Assembly (NCBI GenBank): GCA_022447585.1
Contig: JAKVAR010000014.1
Coordinates: 124,001 to 188,000 of the forward strand
Direction of reading: 5' to 3'
Source of the DNA: Crocinitomicaceae bacterium
Lineage (GTDB): Bacteria; Bacteroidota; Bacteroidia; Flavobacteriales_D; Crocinitomicaceae
Length of the DNA stretch: 64,000 nt
The notes under the pieces are model-generated. The model saw only the letters and a list, made by a program, of their open reading frames with translations. It was not told where the DNA came from and searched no databases. The position numbers were made by a program, and so were the translations under genes. Below, piece after piece: positions 1 through 9,069 of this stretch. Within the stretch, counting starts at the first letter, position 1; every line of letters begins with the position of its first letter.

Positions 1-893
1 TTAACATCAATTTGACCTCTTTTGTTAGGTGTAATACCAACATTTTCTAAGCCTAATCCATCTGTAAATGACTTTCTTCCTACTGCAACTAGACAGTAGT
101 CAGCTTCCATTGATACTTCTTCGTCTTTCTTGTTAAGAGCCACAAGTTTAACTCCTTTACCAGTATTAATAACGTTTTGTACTTTATGTTGTAAATGGAA
201 TTTAAAACCTTCTTTTTTCAGAACTTTAGTTAGCTCTTTAGACATTGTTTTATCCATTGTTGGGATAATGCTATTAGCAAATTCTACAACTTCTATCTTT
301 GTTCCTAGTCTTGCAAAAACAGAACCTAGCTCTAATCCAATAACACCGCCACCTATAACTAACATCTTTTTAGGAATCTCTTTCATGTTGAGAGCTTCCG
401 TAGAAGTAATAATTCTATCCTTGTCTGGTTCCATTCCTGGGAAGAAGTTTGGTTTAGACCCAGTCGCGATAAGTATATTTTTTGTTGACAGAACTGTTTC
501 TTTATCTTCTTTATCGGTAACCTTAACTGTGTTTTTGTCAACGATCGAACCAATTCCATTAAATACCTCAATATTGTTTTTGTTCATTAAGTATTTGACT
601 CCATCACACGTTTGAGAAACAACTTTATTTTTTCGAGCAATCATTTGATCTATATTTGCCTTTACATCGGATACATCAATTCCATGCTCCGTAAAGTTAT
701 GAGTTGCGTTATGAAAGTGTTCTGAAGAATCAAGTAGTGCTTTTGATGGAATACATCCAACATTAAGGCAAGTACCACCGAGGGTATCATACTTTTCTAT
801 AATGGCTGTCTTCATACCTAATTGTGCGCAGCGAATAGCGGCAACATATCCTCCAGGTCCAGATCCTATAATTGTGATATCGAAATTACTCAT
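1..893 (-). CDS. lpdA: Dihydrolipoyl dehydrogenase (E3), N-terminal part; runs off the left edge
   Basis: FAD-dependent E3 subunit of 2-oxo acid dehydrogenase complexes, which reoxidises protein-bound dihydrolipoamide with NAD+. Translating the minus strand from the ATG at 893 gives an open frame of about 297 codons to the edge. It starts MSNFDITIIGSGPGG (FAD-binding Rossmann GxGxxG) and has the redox disulfide motif GGTCLNVGCIPSKALL near residue 40. A second nucleotide-binding loop, VIGGGVIGLELGSVFARLG, follows in the middle. The C-terminal dimerisation domain with the catalytic His-Glu pair lies outside the window. A TAnnTTTG element sits 20 bases upstream of the start. Lipoyl synthase (5709-6581) is encoded nearby on the same strand, a functional link although two protease genes lie between them. 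Identification is secure; which complex it serves is not visible. Confidence 0.95.
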   Translation of the reverse strand, partial: MSNFDITIIGSGPGGYVAAIRCAQLGMKTAIIEKYDTLGGTCLNVGCIPSKALLDSSEHFHNATHNFTEHGIDVSDVKANIDQMIARKNKVVSQTCDGVKYLMNKNNIEVFNGIGSIVDKNTVKVTDKEDKETVLSTKNILIATGSKPNFFPGMEPDKDRIITSTEALNMKEIPKKMLVIGGGVIGLELGSVFARLGTKIEVVEFANSIIPTMDKTMSKELTKVLKKEGFKFHLQHKVQNVINTGKGVKLVALNKKDEEVSMEADYCLVAVGRKSFTDGLGLENVGITPNKRGQIDV

Positions 894-912
894 GTTCTTT
901 AGTTTATGACTA

Positions 913-920
913 CAAATTTA
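913..920 (-). promoter_or_regulatory. Candidate Bacteroidota -7 promoter element for lpdA
   Basis: On the minus strand this reads TAAATTTG, matching TAnnTTTG, the -7 element of Bacteroidota housekeeping promoters. It lies 20 bases from the lpdA ATG. A TTTG occurs upstream at about 946-949, but the roughly 25-base spacing is longer than the usual 19-21, so the -33 element is uncertain. Confidence 0.4.
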
Positions 921-963
921 TTATTTCTCATCGAAGAAAGGACTTCAAACAAAATTTTTAAAC

Positions 964-996
964 CAAAAAAAAGGGCTATTGATTAAATAGCCCTTT
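964..996 (-). terminator. Rho-independent terminator after the M43 protease gene
   Basis: Perfect 11-base stem AAAGGGCTATT (970-980) / AATAGCCCTTT (986-996) with a 5-base loop. The A-run at 964-972 reads as a U-run when transcribed on the minus strand, so it terminates the gene ending at 1014. Confidence 0.85.
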
Positions 997-1013
997 CAAT
1001 ATTATTGAGTTGG

Positions 1014-3227
1014 TTATAGTACTACAACTTTTTTCGTTGTTGTATGTTCACCAGATGTAATCTCTAAGAAGTAACATGCTGCATTCAAATTAGCCGTGTT
1101 AGCTAATGAATGGTTAACGATAGTATTCGTTTCGTTAATTGTCTCTGAAGAAATTACTTTTCCTTGAGTATCTCTTAAAGTGAAGGTCACAGCTTCGTTT
1201 TGAGCAGTGTAATTAATGTTAATCGCCTCACCATTTGAAGGGTTAGGGAATACATTTATGTTCAATGCAGAAAGTTCATCTGAAATTAATCCTAAAGTTC
1301 CATCTACATTAATGTTGTCAACATAAAAGTTGCTCGCTAAATCAGAAGCATTAAATTCAATTTTGAACATTACTTTATCTGAAGCAGCAGATGTATTAAT
1401 TGCAACAGTTGCAGTTTTCCAATCGTTATTAGATGTTGGTGCGTAATCCGTAAAACCAGCAAATCCACCAGTTACTAAATCACCACCTGAGATTCCATTT
1501 GCAACACTTCCTCCAATTGATGTGCCATTAACTGCAATACTTCTTGCTTGCCATGATGCACCACAGTCAGTAGAAGCATATACTTTAACAAATTCAGTGA
1601 TTTGTGATTCTTGAGTTGCATTAGTCGCATATGAATATTTGAACGACATTGTTACTCCAGAAGTATATCTTAAATCAAACGAAGGAGTGATTAATTCATC
1701 AACACTTCCTCCTAGTCTATCGTTGTAGAAGAAATCATCATTAAATAAATCAGCACCTGTAACATCTTTAAAGTTTGTAAGCTTATAAGCTCTAGAGTTA
1801 TCGTATCCATTACCGTTTGATAAAGCAAACTCACCGTAGTTGTTTTCATAATTGTTTACAACAAACCAGTTAGCTGAAGGTCCTTCTAAGTCAATTGATG
1901 TTGGTCCATCGAAAGTGGCATGATCTTGCGATACATATATATAACCTGTTCTAGTCTCTGTTCCTGTACCCGCAGCGTTAGTTACGCGAAGTGTAACCGT
2001 TTTGTATCCAGCTGATGTAAATGAAACCGTTGGGTTCGCAGAAGTAGATGTAGCCGGAGAACCATCTTCAAACTCCCATGCGTAGCTGTCAATAACAGCA
2101 TTCCAAGAAGCATCTCTAAATGAAACCATTCCACCAATACACACTTCAGTTGTTTCAGTAATGAAGTCTGCAACAGGAGTACATAATGGAACTGTTAGTG
2201 GTGTTTGAGGAAGAGTTTGATCCATAGTACCTGTTTCAATTAGTGTTGTATCTTGCCAAAGGATATTTCTTTGTCCAGCAATTCCCTCTAAAGTGTTGTT
2301 CATTGAAGCAGCTTGACCTGGAGAGAAGTGTCTGTCACAGTATGAATAGTCCATGTAATTTTGTAAATCTTCATTGATTGTATCATTGCAATCAGCCCAA
2401 CTATATGGCGGTATGAAAGTTGGACAACTTTGATGACCTTTTGTAGGAGGCGTATCCAAAATTCCATCATCATTACAAATAGTAGGACCATTGTTGATTA
2501 AATCAGAATCTCCAAATGTGTGTTGTAACCCTAGCCAATGACCAAGCTCATGTGTTAATGTAGATTCTCTAAAAGTAGATGATGTACCTATAGAGCCTAC
2601 GTAAGTATGATTTGAAACAATTCCATCTAACCAATAGCCAGCTCCATCAGTAGCCGCAGGGAACATAGCATATGCTGCAGCACCAGGCGTTCCAACTACA
2701 TCTACTACCCATATGTTCAAGTAGTGAGCGCGGTTCCATTGGTGTATTTTAGCAAAAGCATCACCATTAAATGTCTCGTGAGAGTATATGTGCTCAATAC
2801 CGTTCGTACAGTTACCTAATGGATCTATTGCAGCAAGCTTAAACTCAATATGAGCATTACCAATTAAAGTGTCGAAATCTGGATGAATATCCACTGAATC
2901 AGGGTCAGCAGCATTGAACTCACGATTTATAACTTCCATTGCATCATAAACCTGAGCATCTGTAATATTTTCTACGCCGTAATCATGAAGAATATGAAAA
3001 ACAACGGGTATTGTATAAGTTACTTGAGATTTCTGAAGGTTTTCTGGATTAGCGTTTAAGCTATCTTGAAGTAAACGGTTAGCGTAATAACCAGCTTCTA
3101 ATTCCGGATACATTTCAAATGTCTTTTTCAATGCTTCATACGTTCCGCATTTTCTTTCTTCCTGCTGAGCATGAACAAAAGAACCAGCTATGAAGCAGAA
3201 TGCCAATATTGAGTATAGTCTTTTCAT
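1014..3227 (-). CDS. Secreted M43 (pappalysin-type) zinc metalloprotease with PKD domain and T9SS sorting domain
   Basis: 737 residues. A Sec signal peptide (MKRLYSILAFCFIAGSFVHA) is followed by an M43-type catalytic domain with HELGHWLGLQH at residues 226-236 (zinc-binding HExxHxxGxxH) and a Met-turn candidate NYMDYS. A PKD-like domain follows at roughly 350-430 (WEFEDGSPATS and VTLRVTNAAGTGTE), then a beta-sandwich region. A C-terminal T9SS type A sorting domain begins near LNINVFPNPSNGE and ends KKVVVL. Expected to be an extracellular or surface endopeptidase; the substrate cannot be told from sequence. It is a tandem paralogue of the gene at 3340-5535, and the two are closest in the PKD-to-C-terminus half. 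Each has its own downstream hairpin, suggesting separate transcripts. Confidence 0.93.
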   Translation of the reverse strand: MKRLYSILAFCFIAGSFVHAQQEERKCGTYEALKKTFEMYPELEAGYYANRLLQDSLNANPENLQKSQVTYTIPVVFHILHDYGVENITDAQVYDAMEVINREFNAADPDSVDIHPDFDTLIGNAHIEFKLAAIDPLGNCTNGIEHIYSHETFNGDAFAKIHQWNRAHYLNIWVVDVVGTPGAAAYAMFPAATDGAGYWLDGIVSNHTYVGSIGTSSTFRESTLTHELGHWLGLQHTFGDSDLINNGPTICNDDGILDTPPTKGHQSCPTFIPPYSWADCNDTINEDLQNYMDYSYCDRHFSPGQAASMNNTLEGIAGQRNILWQDTTLIETGTMDQTLPQTPLTVPLCTPVADFITETTEVCIGGMVSFRDASWNAVIDSYAWEFEDGSPATSTSANPTVSFTSAGYKTVTLRVTNAAGTGTETRTGYIYVSQDHATFDGPTSIDLEGPSANWFVVNNYENNYGEFALSNGNGYDNSRAYKLTNFKDVTGADLFNDDFFYNDRLGGSVDELITPSFDLRYTSGVTMSFKYSYATNATQESQITEFVKVYASTDCGASWQARSIAVNGTSIGGSVANGISGGDLVTGGFAGFTDYAPTSNNDWKTATVAINTSAASDKVMFKIEFNASDLASNFYVDNINVDGTLGLISDELSALNINVFPNPSNGEAININYTAQNEAVTFTLRDTQGKVISSETINETNTIVNHSLANTANLNAACYFLEITSGEHTTTKKVVVL

Positions 3228-3282
3228 AGTTTAAATTTTCGATGAAGTTAAACATTCTATTTTAGTTAAAATAATTTGTAGC

Positions 3283-3318
3283 AAAAAAAAGAGAACTATT
3301 TATTAAAATAGCCCTCTC
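3283..3318 (-). terminator. Probable terminator after the second M43 protease gene
   Basis: Imperfect hairpin. GAGA (3291-3294) pairs with TCTC and CTATTT pairs with AAATAG, separated by a small internal loop. An A-run at 3283-3290 gives a U-run on the minus strand. Weaker than the hairpin at 970-996 but in the same arrangement. Confidence 0.6.
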
Positions 3319-3339
3319 ATTGTGTGAAATGTATGTTTA

Positions 3340-5535
3340 TTATAAGACAATTAACTTCTTAATTGTTGTGTTATCGCCAGAGGTTACCTCTAAAAAATAA
3401 CAAGCTGATGGTAAAGATGTTGTATTGTTTAAAGCTTTGTTTACAATTGTATTTGTCGCTTCAACTGTCTCAATGCTTAAAATTTTCCCCTGTGAATCTC
3501 TTAGTGTAAAAGTTACTGGCTCGTTTTGAGCTGTATACGAAATGTTGATTGCTTCACCATGAGATGGATTCGGGAAAACGTTTAATTCTAATGCTGAAAT
3601 TCCATCAGTGGTTAAACCAAGCGTTCCACCAACATTAATATCATCTACGTAAAAATTGCTGGCTAAATCTGATGCAGTAAATTGAATCTTGAACATTACT
3701 TTGTCTGAAGCGGCAGTTGTGTTTATGTTAACTGATGCTGTTCTCCAATCGTTATTGGAGGTTGGGGCGTAATCTGTGTTTCCTGCAAAACCTCCTGTTA
3801 CTAGATTTGATCCTGTTAAACCAGTACTAATTGAACCAACAGGACTTCCATCGACACTAATTTGACGCGATATCCAGGTCTCACCACAATCTGTAGAAAC
3901 ATACACTTTAACGAATTCAGTTATTTGATTGATTTGAGTAGCGTTAGTTGCATAGGAGTACTTGAATGACATTGTTGCGCCAGAAGTATACCTTAAATCG
4001 AAAGAAGGAGTAATTAATTCATCAACACTCCCTCCTAATCTATTATTGTAAAAGAAGTCGTTATTAAATAAATCTGCACCAGCTACATCCTTAAAATTTG
4101 TGAGCTTGTAAGAAGTTGAATTTCCATATCCAGTTCCATTGGATAATGCAAATTTACCATAATTATCTTCAAAATTATTAGTAACAAACCAATTTGCTGA
4201 AGCTTCTTCTAAGTTGATTGAGGTTGGACCATCGAATGTCGCGTAATCTTGAGAAACATAGATGTAACCTGTTCTTGTTTCAGTTCCCGTTCCTGCTGCA
4301 TTAGTAACAGATAGTGTAACATTTTTGTATCCAGAAGAGATAAAGCTTACAGATGGATTTGTAGAGCTAGATGTGGATGGTGATCCATCTTCGAATGTCC
4401 AGTTGTAACTTTCAATAGCAGCATTCCAGGATGCATCAGAGAAATTCACTGTAGCACCTATGCAGGTTTGTCTTGTACTTGCTGTATAATCAGGAACTGG
4501 AACACAAAGAGGCACTGTTAATGGGTTTGATGGGTCTTGAGGAAGTGATAAGTCTAAAACTCCAGTTGCTATTAATGTTGAATCTTTCCACAAAATGTTT
4601 CTTTGACCGGAAATACTTTCAAGTGTATTTTGCATTACATCAACTTGACCTTGGGTAAACATGTGGATACAGCTAGAGTAATCCATATAGTTCTGAACGT
4701 TTTCAATTGCAGGAATTGCCGCTGTATCACAAGTAGCAAGCGCTAAGTTACAGGTTGAAAAAGATCCTGCCGTAGGCGGTGTGTCTTCAATTCCGTCATC
4801 CCCACAAATTCCATCTCCAGCAGAAGTCCCTGCAAAAGTGTGAGGCAAACCAAGGTAATGTCCAACTTCATGAGTCAAAGTTCGATCACTTCCTGTAACG
4901 GTCCAATCTCTCAATACAATTCCATCAACCCAATAACCCGCGCCGTCTGTAGAAGAAGGGAATGTCGCATATCCCAGCAGTGTTCCTGTTATTTCTCCAC
5001 CAGAATTTGGTGTGTGAACAACCCATATGTTCAGGTAATGTGATCTGTTCCATTGACTAATTTTCGAGTAAACATCACCGAAATTTGTCTCGTGCGAGTA
5101 TATGTGCTCAATTCCATTCGTGCAATTTCCAAGAGGGTCTAATGCTGCCAATTTGAATTGAATTTCAGCATCTCCAATTATTGGCTTAAACTCAGGAATA
5201 ACATTTGCGGTATCAGCATTAGATGCGCTATAGTCTTCGTTAAGTCTATTCATTAAGTCATAAACTAACGCATCAGGAATATTTTCAGTACCATATTCGT
5301 GAAGGATATGAAAAACAACAGGGATTTGGTAAGAGACAGCTTTTTCTCCCTTCTTATTAATTACGGTTGCACTGTTTTTTAATAATTCTCTTGTATCGTA
5401 TTCTGCTTTTAAAATAGGAAATTCTTTGTGGAGGCTCTCTAATGCTTCGTCGGTCCCACATGGAACGATGCCCTGAGTACTGCCGTTAAATGCCAGTATA
5501 GATGTTACTAGAAATGCAAAAATAACTCTTTTCAT
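3340..5535 (-). CDS. Secreted M43 zinc metalloprotease with PKD domain and T9SS sorting domain (paralogue)
   Basis: 731 residues with the same architecture as the neighbour at 1014-3227: signal peptide (MKRVIFAFLVTSILAFNGSTQ), M43-type domain with HEVGHYLGLPH at residues 222-232, Met-turn candidate NYMDYS, PKD-like domain (WTFEDGSPSTSSS), beta-sandwich region, and a T9SS type A C-terminal domain beginning near LELNVFPNPSHGE and ending KKLIVL. The catalytic region has diverged more from the paralogue (for example an extra HTPNSGGEITG loop before the active site) than the C-terminal half, where long segments are almost the same. This pattern fits either different substrates or gene conversion of the C-terminal half. 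All zinc-binding residues are present, so it is probably active. Confidence 0.93.
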   Translation of the reverse strand: MKRVIFAFLVTSILAFNGSTQGIVPCGTDEALESLHKEFPILKAEYDTRELLKNSATVINKKGEKAVSYQIPVVFHILHEYGTENIPDALVYDLMNRLNEDYSASNADTANVIPEFKPIIGDAEIQFKLAALDPLGNCTNGIEHIYSHETNFGDVYSKISQWNRSHYLNIWVVHTPNSGGEITGTLLGYATFPSSTDGAGYWVDGIVLRDWTVTGSDRTLTHEVGHYLGLPHTFAGTSAGDGICGDDGIEDTPPTAGSFSTCNLALATCDTAAIPAIENVQNYMDYSSCIHMFTQGQVDVMQNTLESISGQRNILWKDSTLIATGVLDLSLPQDPSNPLTVPLCVPVPDYTASTRQTCIGATVNFSDASWNAAIESYNWTFEDGSPSTSSSTNPSVSFISSGYKNVTLSVTNAAGTGTETRTGYIYVSQDYATFDGPTSINLEEASANWFVTNNFEDNYGKFALSNGTGYGNSTSYKLTNFKDVAGADLFNNDFFYNNRLGGSVDELITPSFDLRYTSGATMSFKYSYATNATQINQITEFVKVYVSTDCGETWISRQISVDGSPVGSISTGLTGSNLVTGGFAGNTDYAPTSNNDWRTASVNINTTAASDKVMFKIQFTASDLASNFYVDDINVGGTLGLTTDGISALELNVFPNPSHGEAINISYTAQNEPVTFTLRDSQGKILSIETVEATNTIVNKALNNTTSLPSACYFLEVTSGDNTTIKKLIVL

Positions 5536-5708
5536 AAGTTTGAAGTATGTTTTGTTCTTAATTATCGTTTCGAAAACAGTCTGAAATACTCATCATCTAT
5601 GTGATTCAGGTCTTGTAAGACTTGCTTTCTAACGTAAATGTATGACAACGGAATCAATTCTTTTATGGTAAATACGCCAATTCTAAAATTGAATTATACC
5701 TGTCTATC

Positions 5709-6581
5709 CTAGAAAAGGTGTTTTTCAGCTCGATACGAAGAACGAACTAGAGGACCACTCTCTACGTATTTAAATCCTAGTTTTAAGCCAATCTCTTTGT
5801 ATTCAGCAAACCTTTCAGGTGTCACGAATTCATCAATCGGTAAATGTTTAGCTGTTGGTTGGAGATATTGACCTAACGTTAAGATGTCAACATTCACACT
5901 TGCTAAATCTTCCATCGTTTCGATGATTTCTTGATGCGATTCTCCAAGGCCTAGCATGATTCCAGACTTAGTTTTCATACCTCCCTTTTTGAGGCGAAAT
6001 AGTACTTCAAGACTTCTGTCATATTTTGCCTGAATTCTAACTTCTTTAGTTAAGCGTCGAACAGTTTCTAGGTTGTGACTAACAATTTCAGGCGAAATGT
6101 CAATGATGTTTTGAAGGTTGTTCCAGTTTCCCGCGAAATCGGGAATTAATGTCTCCATTGTTGTTCCTGGTGATTGTTTTCGAATCGCTCTTACTGTTTG
6201 TACCCAAATGCCTGAACCGCCATCTTTTAGATCATCACGGTCAACAGAAGTGATAACTGCATGTTTAACCCCCATGGTTTTAACGCTGTGCGCAACTTTT
6301 CCTGGCTCAAATTCATCTACTTTATCAGGGCGACCAGTTTTAACAGCACAGAAACCACAAGAACGTGTACAGATGTTTCCAAGAATCATGAAAGTTGCAG
6401 TTCCTTCACCCCAACATTCGCCCATGTTAGGACAATTTCCACTTTCGCAAATGGTATGTAGCTTATGCTCGGTAACTAAAGATCTAACTTTCTTATAGTT
6501 TTCTCCTGTAGGTAATTTAACTCGAAGCCATTTTGGTTTCTTGATTTTTACCATGTTTTCGTTATTCGCAATATCACTCAT
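5709..6581 (-). CDS. lipA: Lipoyl synthase
   Basis: Radical SAM enzyme that inserts two sulfurs into protein-bound octanoyl groups to make the lipoyl cofactor. 290 residues, normal for the family. The N-terminal auxiliary cluster motif [12 protein letters not shown] is followed by the radical SAM motif CTRSCGFC. Later landmarks are [16 protein letters not shown] and the C-terminal [12 protein letters not shown], where the conserved serine ligates the auxiliary 4Fe-4S cluster. The start at 6581 gives the expected N-terminus ([11 protein letters not shown]). Supplies the cofactor for complexes that use the lpdA product encoded at the left edge. No lipB is seen in the window. Confidence 0.97.
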   Translation of the reverse strand: MSDIANNENMVKIKKPKWLRVKLPTGENYKKVRSLVTEHKLHTICESGNCPNMGECWGEGTATFMILGNICTRSCGFCAVKTGRPDKVDEFEPGKVAHSVKTMGVKHAVITSVDRDDLKDGGSGIWVQTVRAIRKQSPGTTMETLIPDFAGNWNNLQNIIDISPEIVSHNLETVRRLTKEVRIQAKYDRSLEVLFRLKKGGMKTKSGIMLGLGESHQEIIETMEDLASVNVDILTLGQYLQPTAKHLPIDEFVTPERFAEYKEIGLKLGFKYVESGPLVRSSYRAEKHLF

Positions 6582-6636
6582 CGGGTCATTTTTTCATATC
6601 CTTTTATATTTGCTCTGCAAGCGATAAAAAAAACGC

Positions 6637-6644
6637 TACTTTTG
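6637..6644 (+). promoter_or_regulatory. Candidate -7 promoter element for the OsmC-rlmB operon
   Basis: TACTTTTG matches TAnnTTTG and lies about 60 bases upstream of the ATG at 6704. The nearest upstream TTTG is about 24 bases away, longer than ideal. A second match, TATATTTG, lies at 6605-6612. Confidence 0.4.
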
Positions 6645-6703
6645 CCTTGTTTTTTTATTAGAAAAAAGATATCATTTGCAAATGTATGTAAATCCAATAA
6701 AAC

Positions 6704-7108
6704 ATGGCGACGTCAACAGTTGAATATTTAGGTGGACTTAGAACAAAGTGTACTCATCTTAAATCAGGGAGTGAGATTTTGACCGATGCTCCTCTGGATA
6801 ATAATGGTAGGGGAGATGCCTTTTCACCAACAGATTTGGTAGCGACAGCATATGTTTCTTGTATGTTGACAGTTATAGGTATTTATTGCGGTAATCATGG
6901 TATTGACTTTAGTTTTGGGAAAGCAAATGTTACAAAGATTATGATGGAAAATCCGAGAAGAATTGCAAAAATTCAAGTTGAATTTGACTTTTCTGAGAAT
7001 AATTGGCCCGAAAGTTTACATCAAAGAATAATGAAGGCAGGTGAGGAATGTCCAGTTGCAAAAACAATTGGAGATAACGTTGAGTTGATGTTTGAATACA
7101 AATTTTAG
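6704..7108 (+). CDS. OsmC/Ohr-family peroxiredoxin-like protein
   Basis: 134 residues, typical of the OsmC family of small dimeric thiol peroxidases that reduce organic hydroperoxides. Seen: a beta-rich N-terminal half, the central helix segment LVATAYVSCMLTVIGIYC carrying the first cysteine of the family, and EECPVAKTIGDNVEL carrying the second redox cysteine near the C-terminus. No signal peptide, so cytoplasmic. The next gene, rlmB, begins within a few bases of the stop, so the two are probably co-transcribed. Family assignment is firm; whether the physiological substrate is a peroxide is inferred from the family. Confidence 0.88.
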   Translation: MATSTVEYLGGLRTKCTHLKSGSEILTDAPLDNNGRGDAFSPTDLVATAYVSCMLTVIGIYCGNHGIDFSFGKANVTKIMMENPRRIAKIQVEFDFSENNWPESLHQRIMKAGEECPVAKTIGDNVELMFEYKF

Positions 7109-7113
7109 TAGTG

Positions 7114-7896
7114 ATGGAGAGGAATAGAGAAAGAGATGGAGGTACACGTCAATATAAAGCGCCAAAAGACGATTATATTTTTGGTGTTAGAGCTGTAATA
7201 GAAGCTGTAAAAGCAGATAGAGTTTTAAATAAAATCTTTATTCAAAAAGGGATGAATAAAGAATTGTTTATGGAGTTGAAAGATGCTTTAGCTGATGGTT
7301 CATATCAATTACAATTTGTGCCAGTTGAAAAGCTAAACAGTATTACAGATCAAAACCATCAAGGTGTAATTGCACTTACTTCTCCAATTGAATATCATAA
7401 TGTTGAAGAGTTAGTTGAAGGACTTTTAGAAGCTGGAAAGAAACCATTCGTATTGGCTTTAGATAGAATTACAGATGTTAGAAACTTCGGTGCTATAGCA
7501 AGAACTGCGGAGTGTGAAGGCGTTGATGCGATTTTGATTCCATCTAAAGGTTCTGCTCAAGTTACCGCTGATGCAATTAAAACTTCTGCTGGCGCATTAA
7601 ATAGAATCAAAGTATGCAAAACAGATAGTTTCAAAGATTCTTTGTTCTACATTCAACAATGTGGAATGCGTATAGTGGCATGTACTGAGAAGTCTAAAGT
7701 GCCTTTGTATGAAACTAATTTGCGTGGTTCAGTTGCAGTGATCATGGGGTCAGAAAAGGATGGAATCACTTCTGATTTGATTAATATGGCTGATATTAGC
7801 TGTAGGATCCCTATGAGAGGCGAGATTGCATCCTTGAATGTTGGTGTAGCGGCAGGAATGGTTTTGTATGAAAAGCTTCGTCAAGAACTTTATTAA
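7114..7896 (+). CDS. rlmB: 23S rRNA (guanosine-2'-O-)-methyltransferase RlmB (TrmH/SPOUT family)
   Basis: About 260 residues. An N-terminal substrate-binding domain (FGVRAVIEAVKADRVLNKIF) is followed by a SPOUT methyltransferase domain with the three family motifs: LDRITDVRNFGAIARTAE, AVIMGSEKDGI and IPMRGEIASLNVGVAAGMVL. The last forms the trefoil knot that binds S-adenosylmethionine. Expected to 2'-O-methylate a guanosine in the peptidyl-transferase loop of 23S rRNA. An in-frame GTG at 7111 directly precedes the ATG at 7114; ATG is preferred. It follows the OsmC gene by 5 bases. Confidence 0.93.
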   Translation: MERNRERDGGTRQYKAPKDDYIFGVRAVIEAVKADRVLNKIFIQKGMNKELFMELKDALADGSYQLQFVPVEKLNSITDQNHQGVIALTSPIEYHNVEELVEGLLEAGKKPFVLALDRITDVRNFGAIARTAECEGVDAILIPSKGSAQVTADAIKTSAGALNRIKVCKTDSFKDSLFYIQQCGMRIVACTEKSKVPLYETNLRGSVAVIMGSEKDGITSDLINMADISCRIPMRGEIASLNVGVAAGMVLYEKLRQELY

Positions 7897-7910
7897 AAGA
7901 TTAATAGTTT

Positions 7911-8369
7911 ATGAAATTTATTTCATTGATAATTACATTTTTTTTGTCGCTTGTAGTGTCTGCTCAACTTCCCAAAAAGGTTGAGAAACTTGAAGGTGAA
8001 TGGAAGTATAAGGAAGGGAGTGGTTTTGAAGTTTGGACTTTGAAGAATGGTAGGCTTAATGGATATGCTTACCGCATGAATAAGTTAGGAGATACTATTA
8101 TGGTTGAAGATATTAGGCTTAAAATGGTTAATAAGACTCTTGTTTATTCTTTGGAGACTTATAATCATGTGGGTGATAGTATTACTTCTTTAAAGAATGA
8201 CTTTGTTGGTTCAAAACGAAGAATGACATTCATAAATATTGATAGCAATACGCCATATTCAATAAGCTATTGTTACGGTTTTCTCAATAGAAAAAAGCTA
8301 AAGATTAAGATTAAATACGGGATTAAAGAAGATCCTGTTGTTCTTAAGTTGCTCAAGGTTAAAGCATAG
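7911..8369 (+). CDS. Small secreted protein of unknown function (DUF6265-like)
   Basis: 152 residues with a Sec signal peptide (MKFISLIITFFLSLVVSAQ). The mature part resembles small lipocalin-like beta-barrel proteins common in Bacteroidota: LEGEWKYKEGSGFEVWTL near the N-terminus, then NGRLNGYAYRMN and alternating beta-strand-like segments, with a basic C-terminus. I see no catalytic motif. The gene follows rlmB by 14 bases and may share its transcript. Its last 11 bases overlap the 3' end of the convergent HAD gene, so no separate terminator fits between them. Function unknown; the DUF6265-like suggestion is from pattern memory only. Confidence 0.75.
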   Translation: MKFISLIITFFLSLVVSAQLPKKVEKLEGEWKYKEGSGFEVWTLKNGRLNGYAYRMNKLGDTIMVEDIRLKMVNKTLVYSLETYNHVGDSITSLKNDFVGSKRRMTFINIDSNTPYSISYCYGFLNRKKLKIKIKYGIKEDPVVLKLLKVKA

Positions 8370-9069
8370 ATTTGTTTATCCAAGGAATTAATCCTGGAAT
8401 TTCATTTAATCTACTGATATGCCATTCATGAGTGCCTTCTCGGTAGGTTTTGTTTGGGTCAAATAGAATTCCTTTCATTCCCGCCTTTTCCGCTCCCACC
8501 ACATCAACAAGGTAGTCATCACCGATCATTAAACTGTCTCTACCTTCCGCTTTTGCAAGATGCATTGCATGATCAAATACATCTTTCGCGGGTTTGTTTT
8601 TTCCTACATCTTCTGAGCAAACAATAACATCGAAAAAGTCAATGAGCTTACTCTTTTCAAGCTTGATAAATTGTACCTCTTTGAAACCATTTGTGATGAT
8701 GTGAAGTTTATACCCATCATTCTTTAGGTTGGTTAAGGTTTCTATGGTCTGCGGAAATATGTTTGTTTGATACGGAGATGTTTTAATATAACCCTCTCCT
8801 AATTTTATAGCCAATTTTTCATTTTGAACATCAAATTTCTTTAAGGTGTCATTAAAACGTTTAATCCTCAAATCTGACTTTGATAGTTTTCCTGTACCAT
8901 ATTGATGCCATAGATCAGCATTTATTTTCTTATAAGTTGTATGGAAAGATCTGAATGAGCGTATGTGATCTCCAAGCTTTAAATCTTCGTATAAAAGATT
9001 TAAAGCCGCTTCAGAATTTTTCTCGAAATCCCAGAGAGTTCTATCTAGGTCAAAAAATAGGTGTTTCAT
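8359..9069 (-). CDS. HAD-superfamily hydrolase, YjjG-like pyrimidine nucleotidase
   Basis: 236 residues. Motif I is FFDLDRTLWDF (nucleophile and acid/base aspartates in DxDxT), motif II IITNG, then a lysine region (SEDVGKNKPAKDVF, motif III) and motif IV MIGDDYLVDVVGA, all in order. A cap-1 helical domain lies between motifs I and II. The YjjG group dephosphorylates non-canonical or surplus pyrimidine nucleotides. It is last in an operon starting with upp, a pyrimidine salvage gene, which supports the substrate class. Its ATG overlaps the stop of the preceding membrane-protein gene (ATGA), implying translational coupling. Confidence 0.85.
   Translation of the reverse strand: MKHLFFDLDRTLWDFEKNSEAALNLLYEDLKLGDHIRSFRSFHTTYKKINADLWHQYGTGKLSKSDLRIKRFNDTLKKFDVQNEKLAIKLGEGYIKTSPYQTNIFPQTIETLTNLKNDGYKLHIITNGFKEVQFIKLEKSKLIDFFDVIVCSEDVGKNKPAKDVFDHAMHLAKAEGRDSLMIGDDYLVDVVGAEKAGMKGILFDPNKTYREGTHEWHISRLNEIPGLIPWINKSML

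Noticed and set aside
130..615. Plus-strand open frame of 161 codons
   Set aside because: Antisense to lpdA, whose minus-strand translation has complete family motifs. The plus-strand product shows no recognisable domain.
6118..6498. Plus-strand open frame of 126 codons
   Set aside because: Antisense to the radical SAM core of lipA; no domain or start signal.
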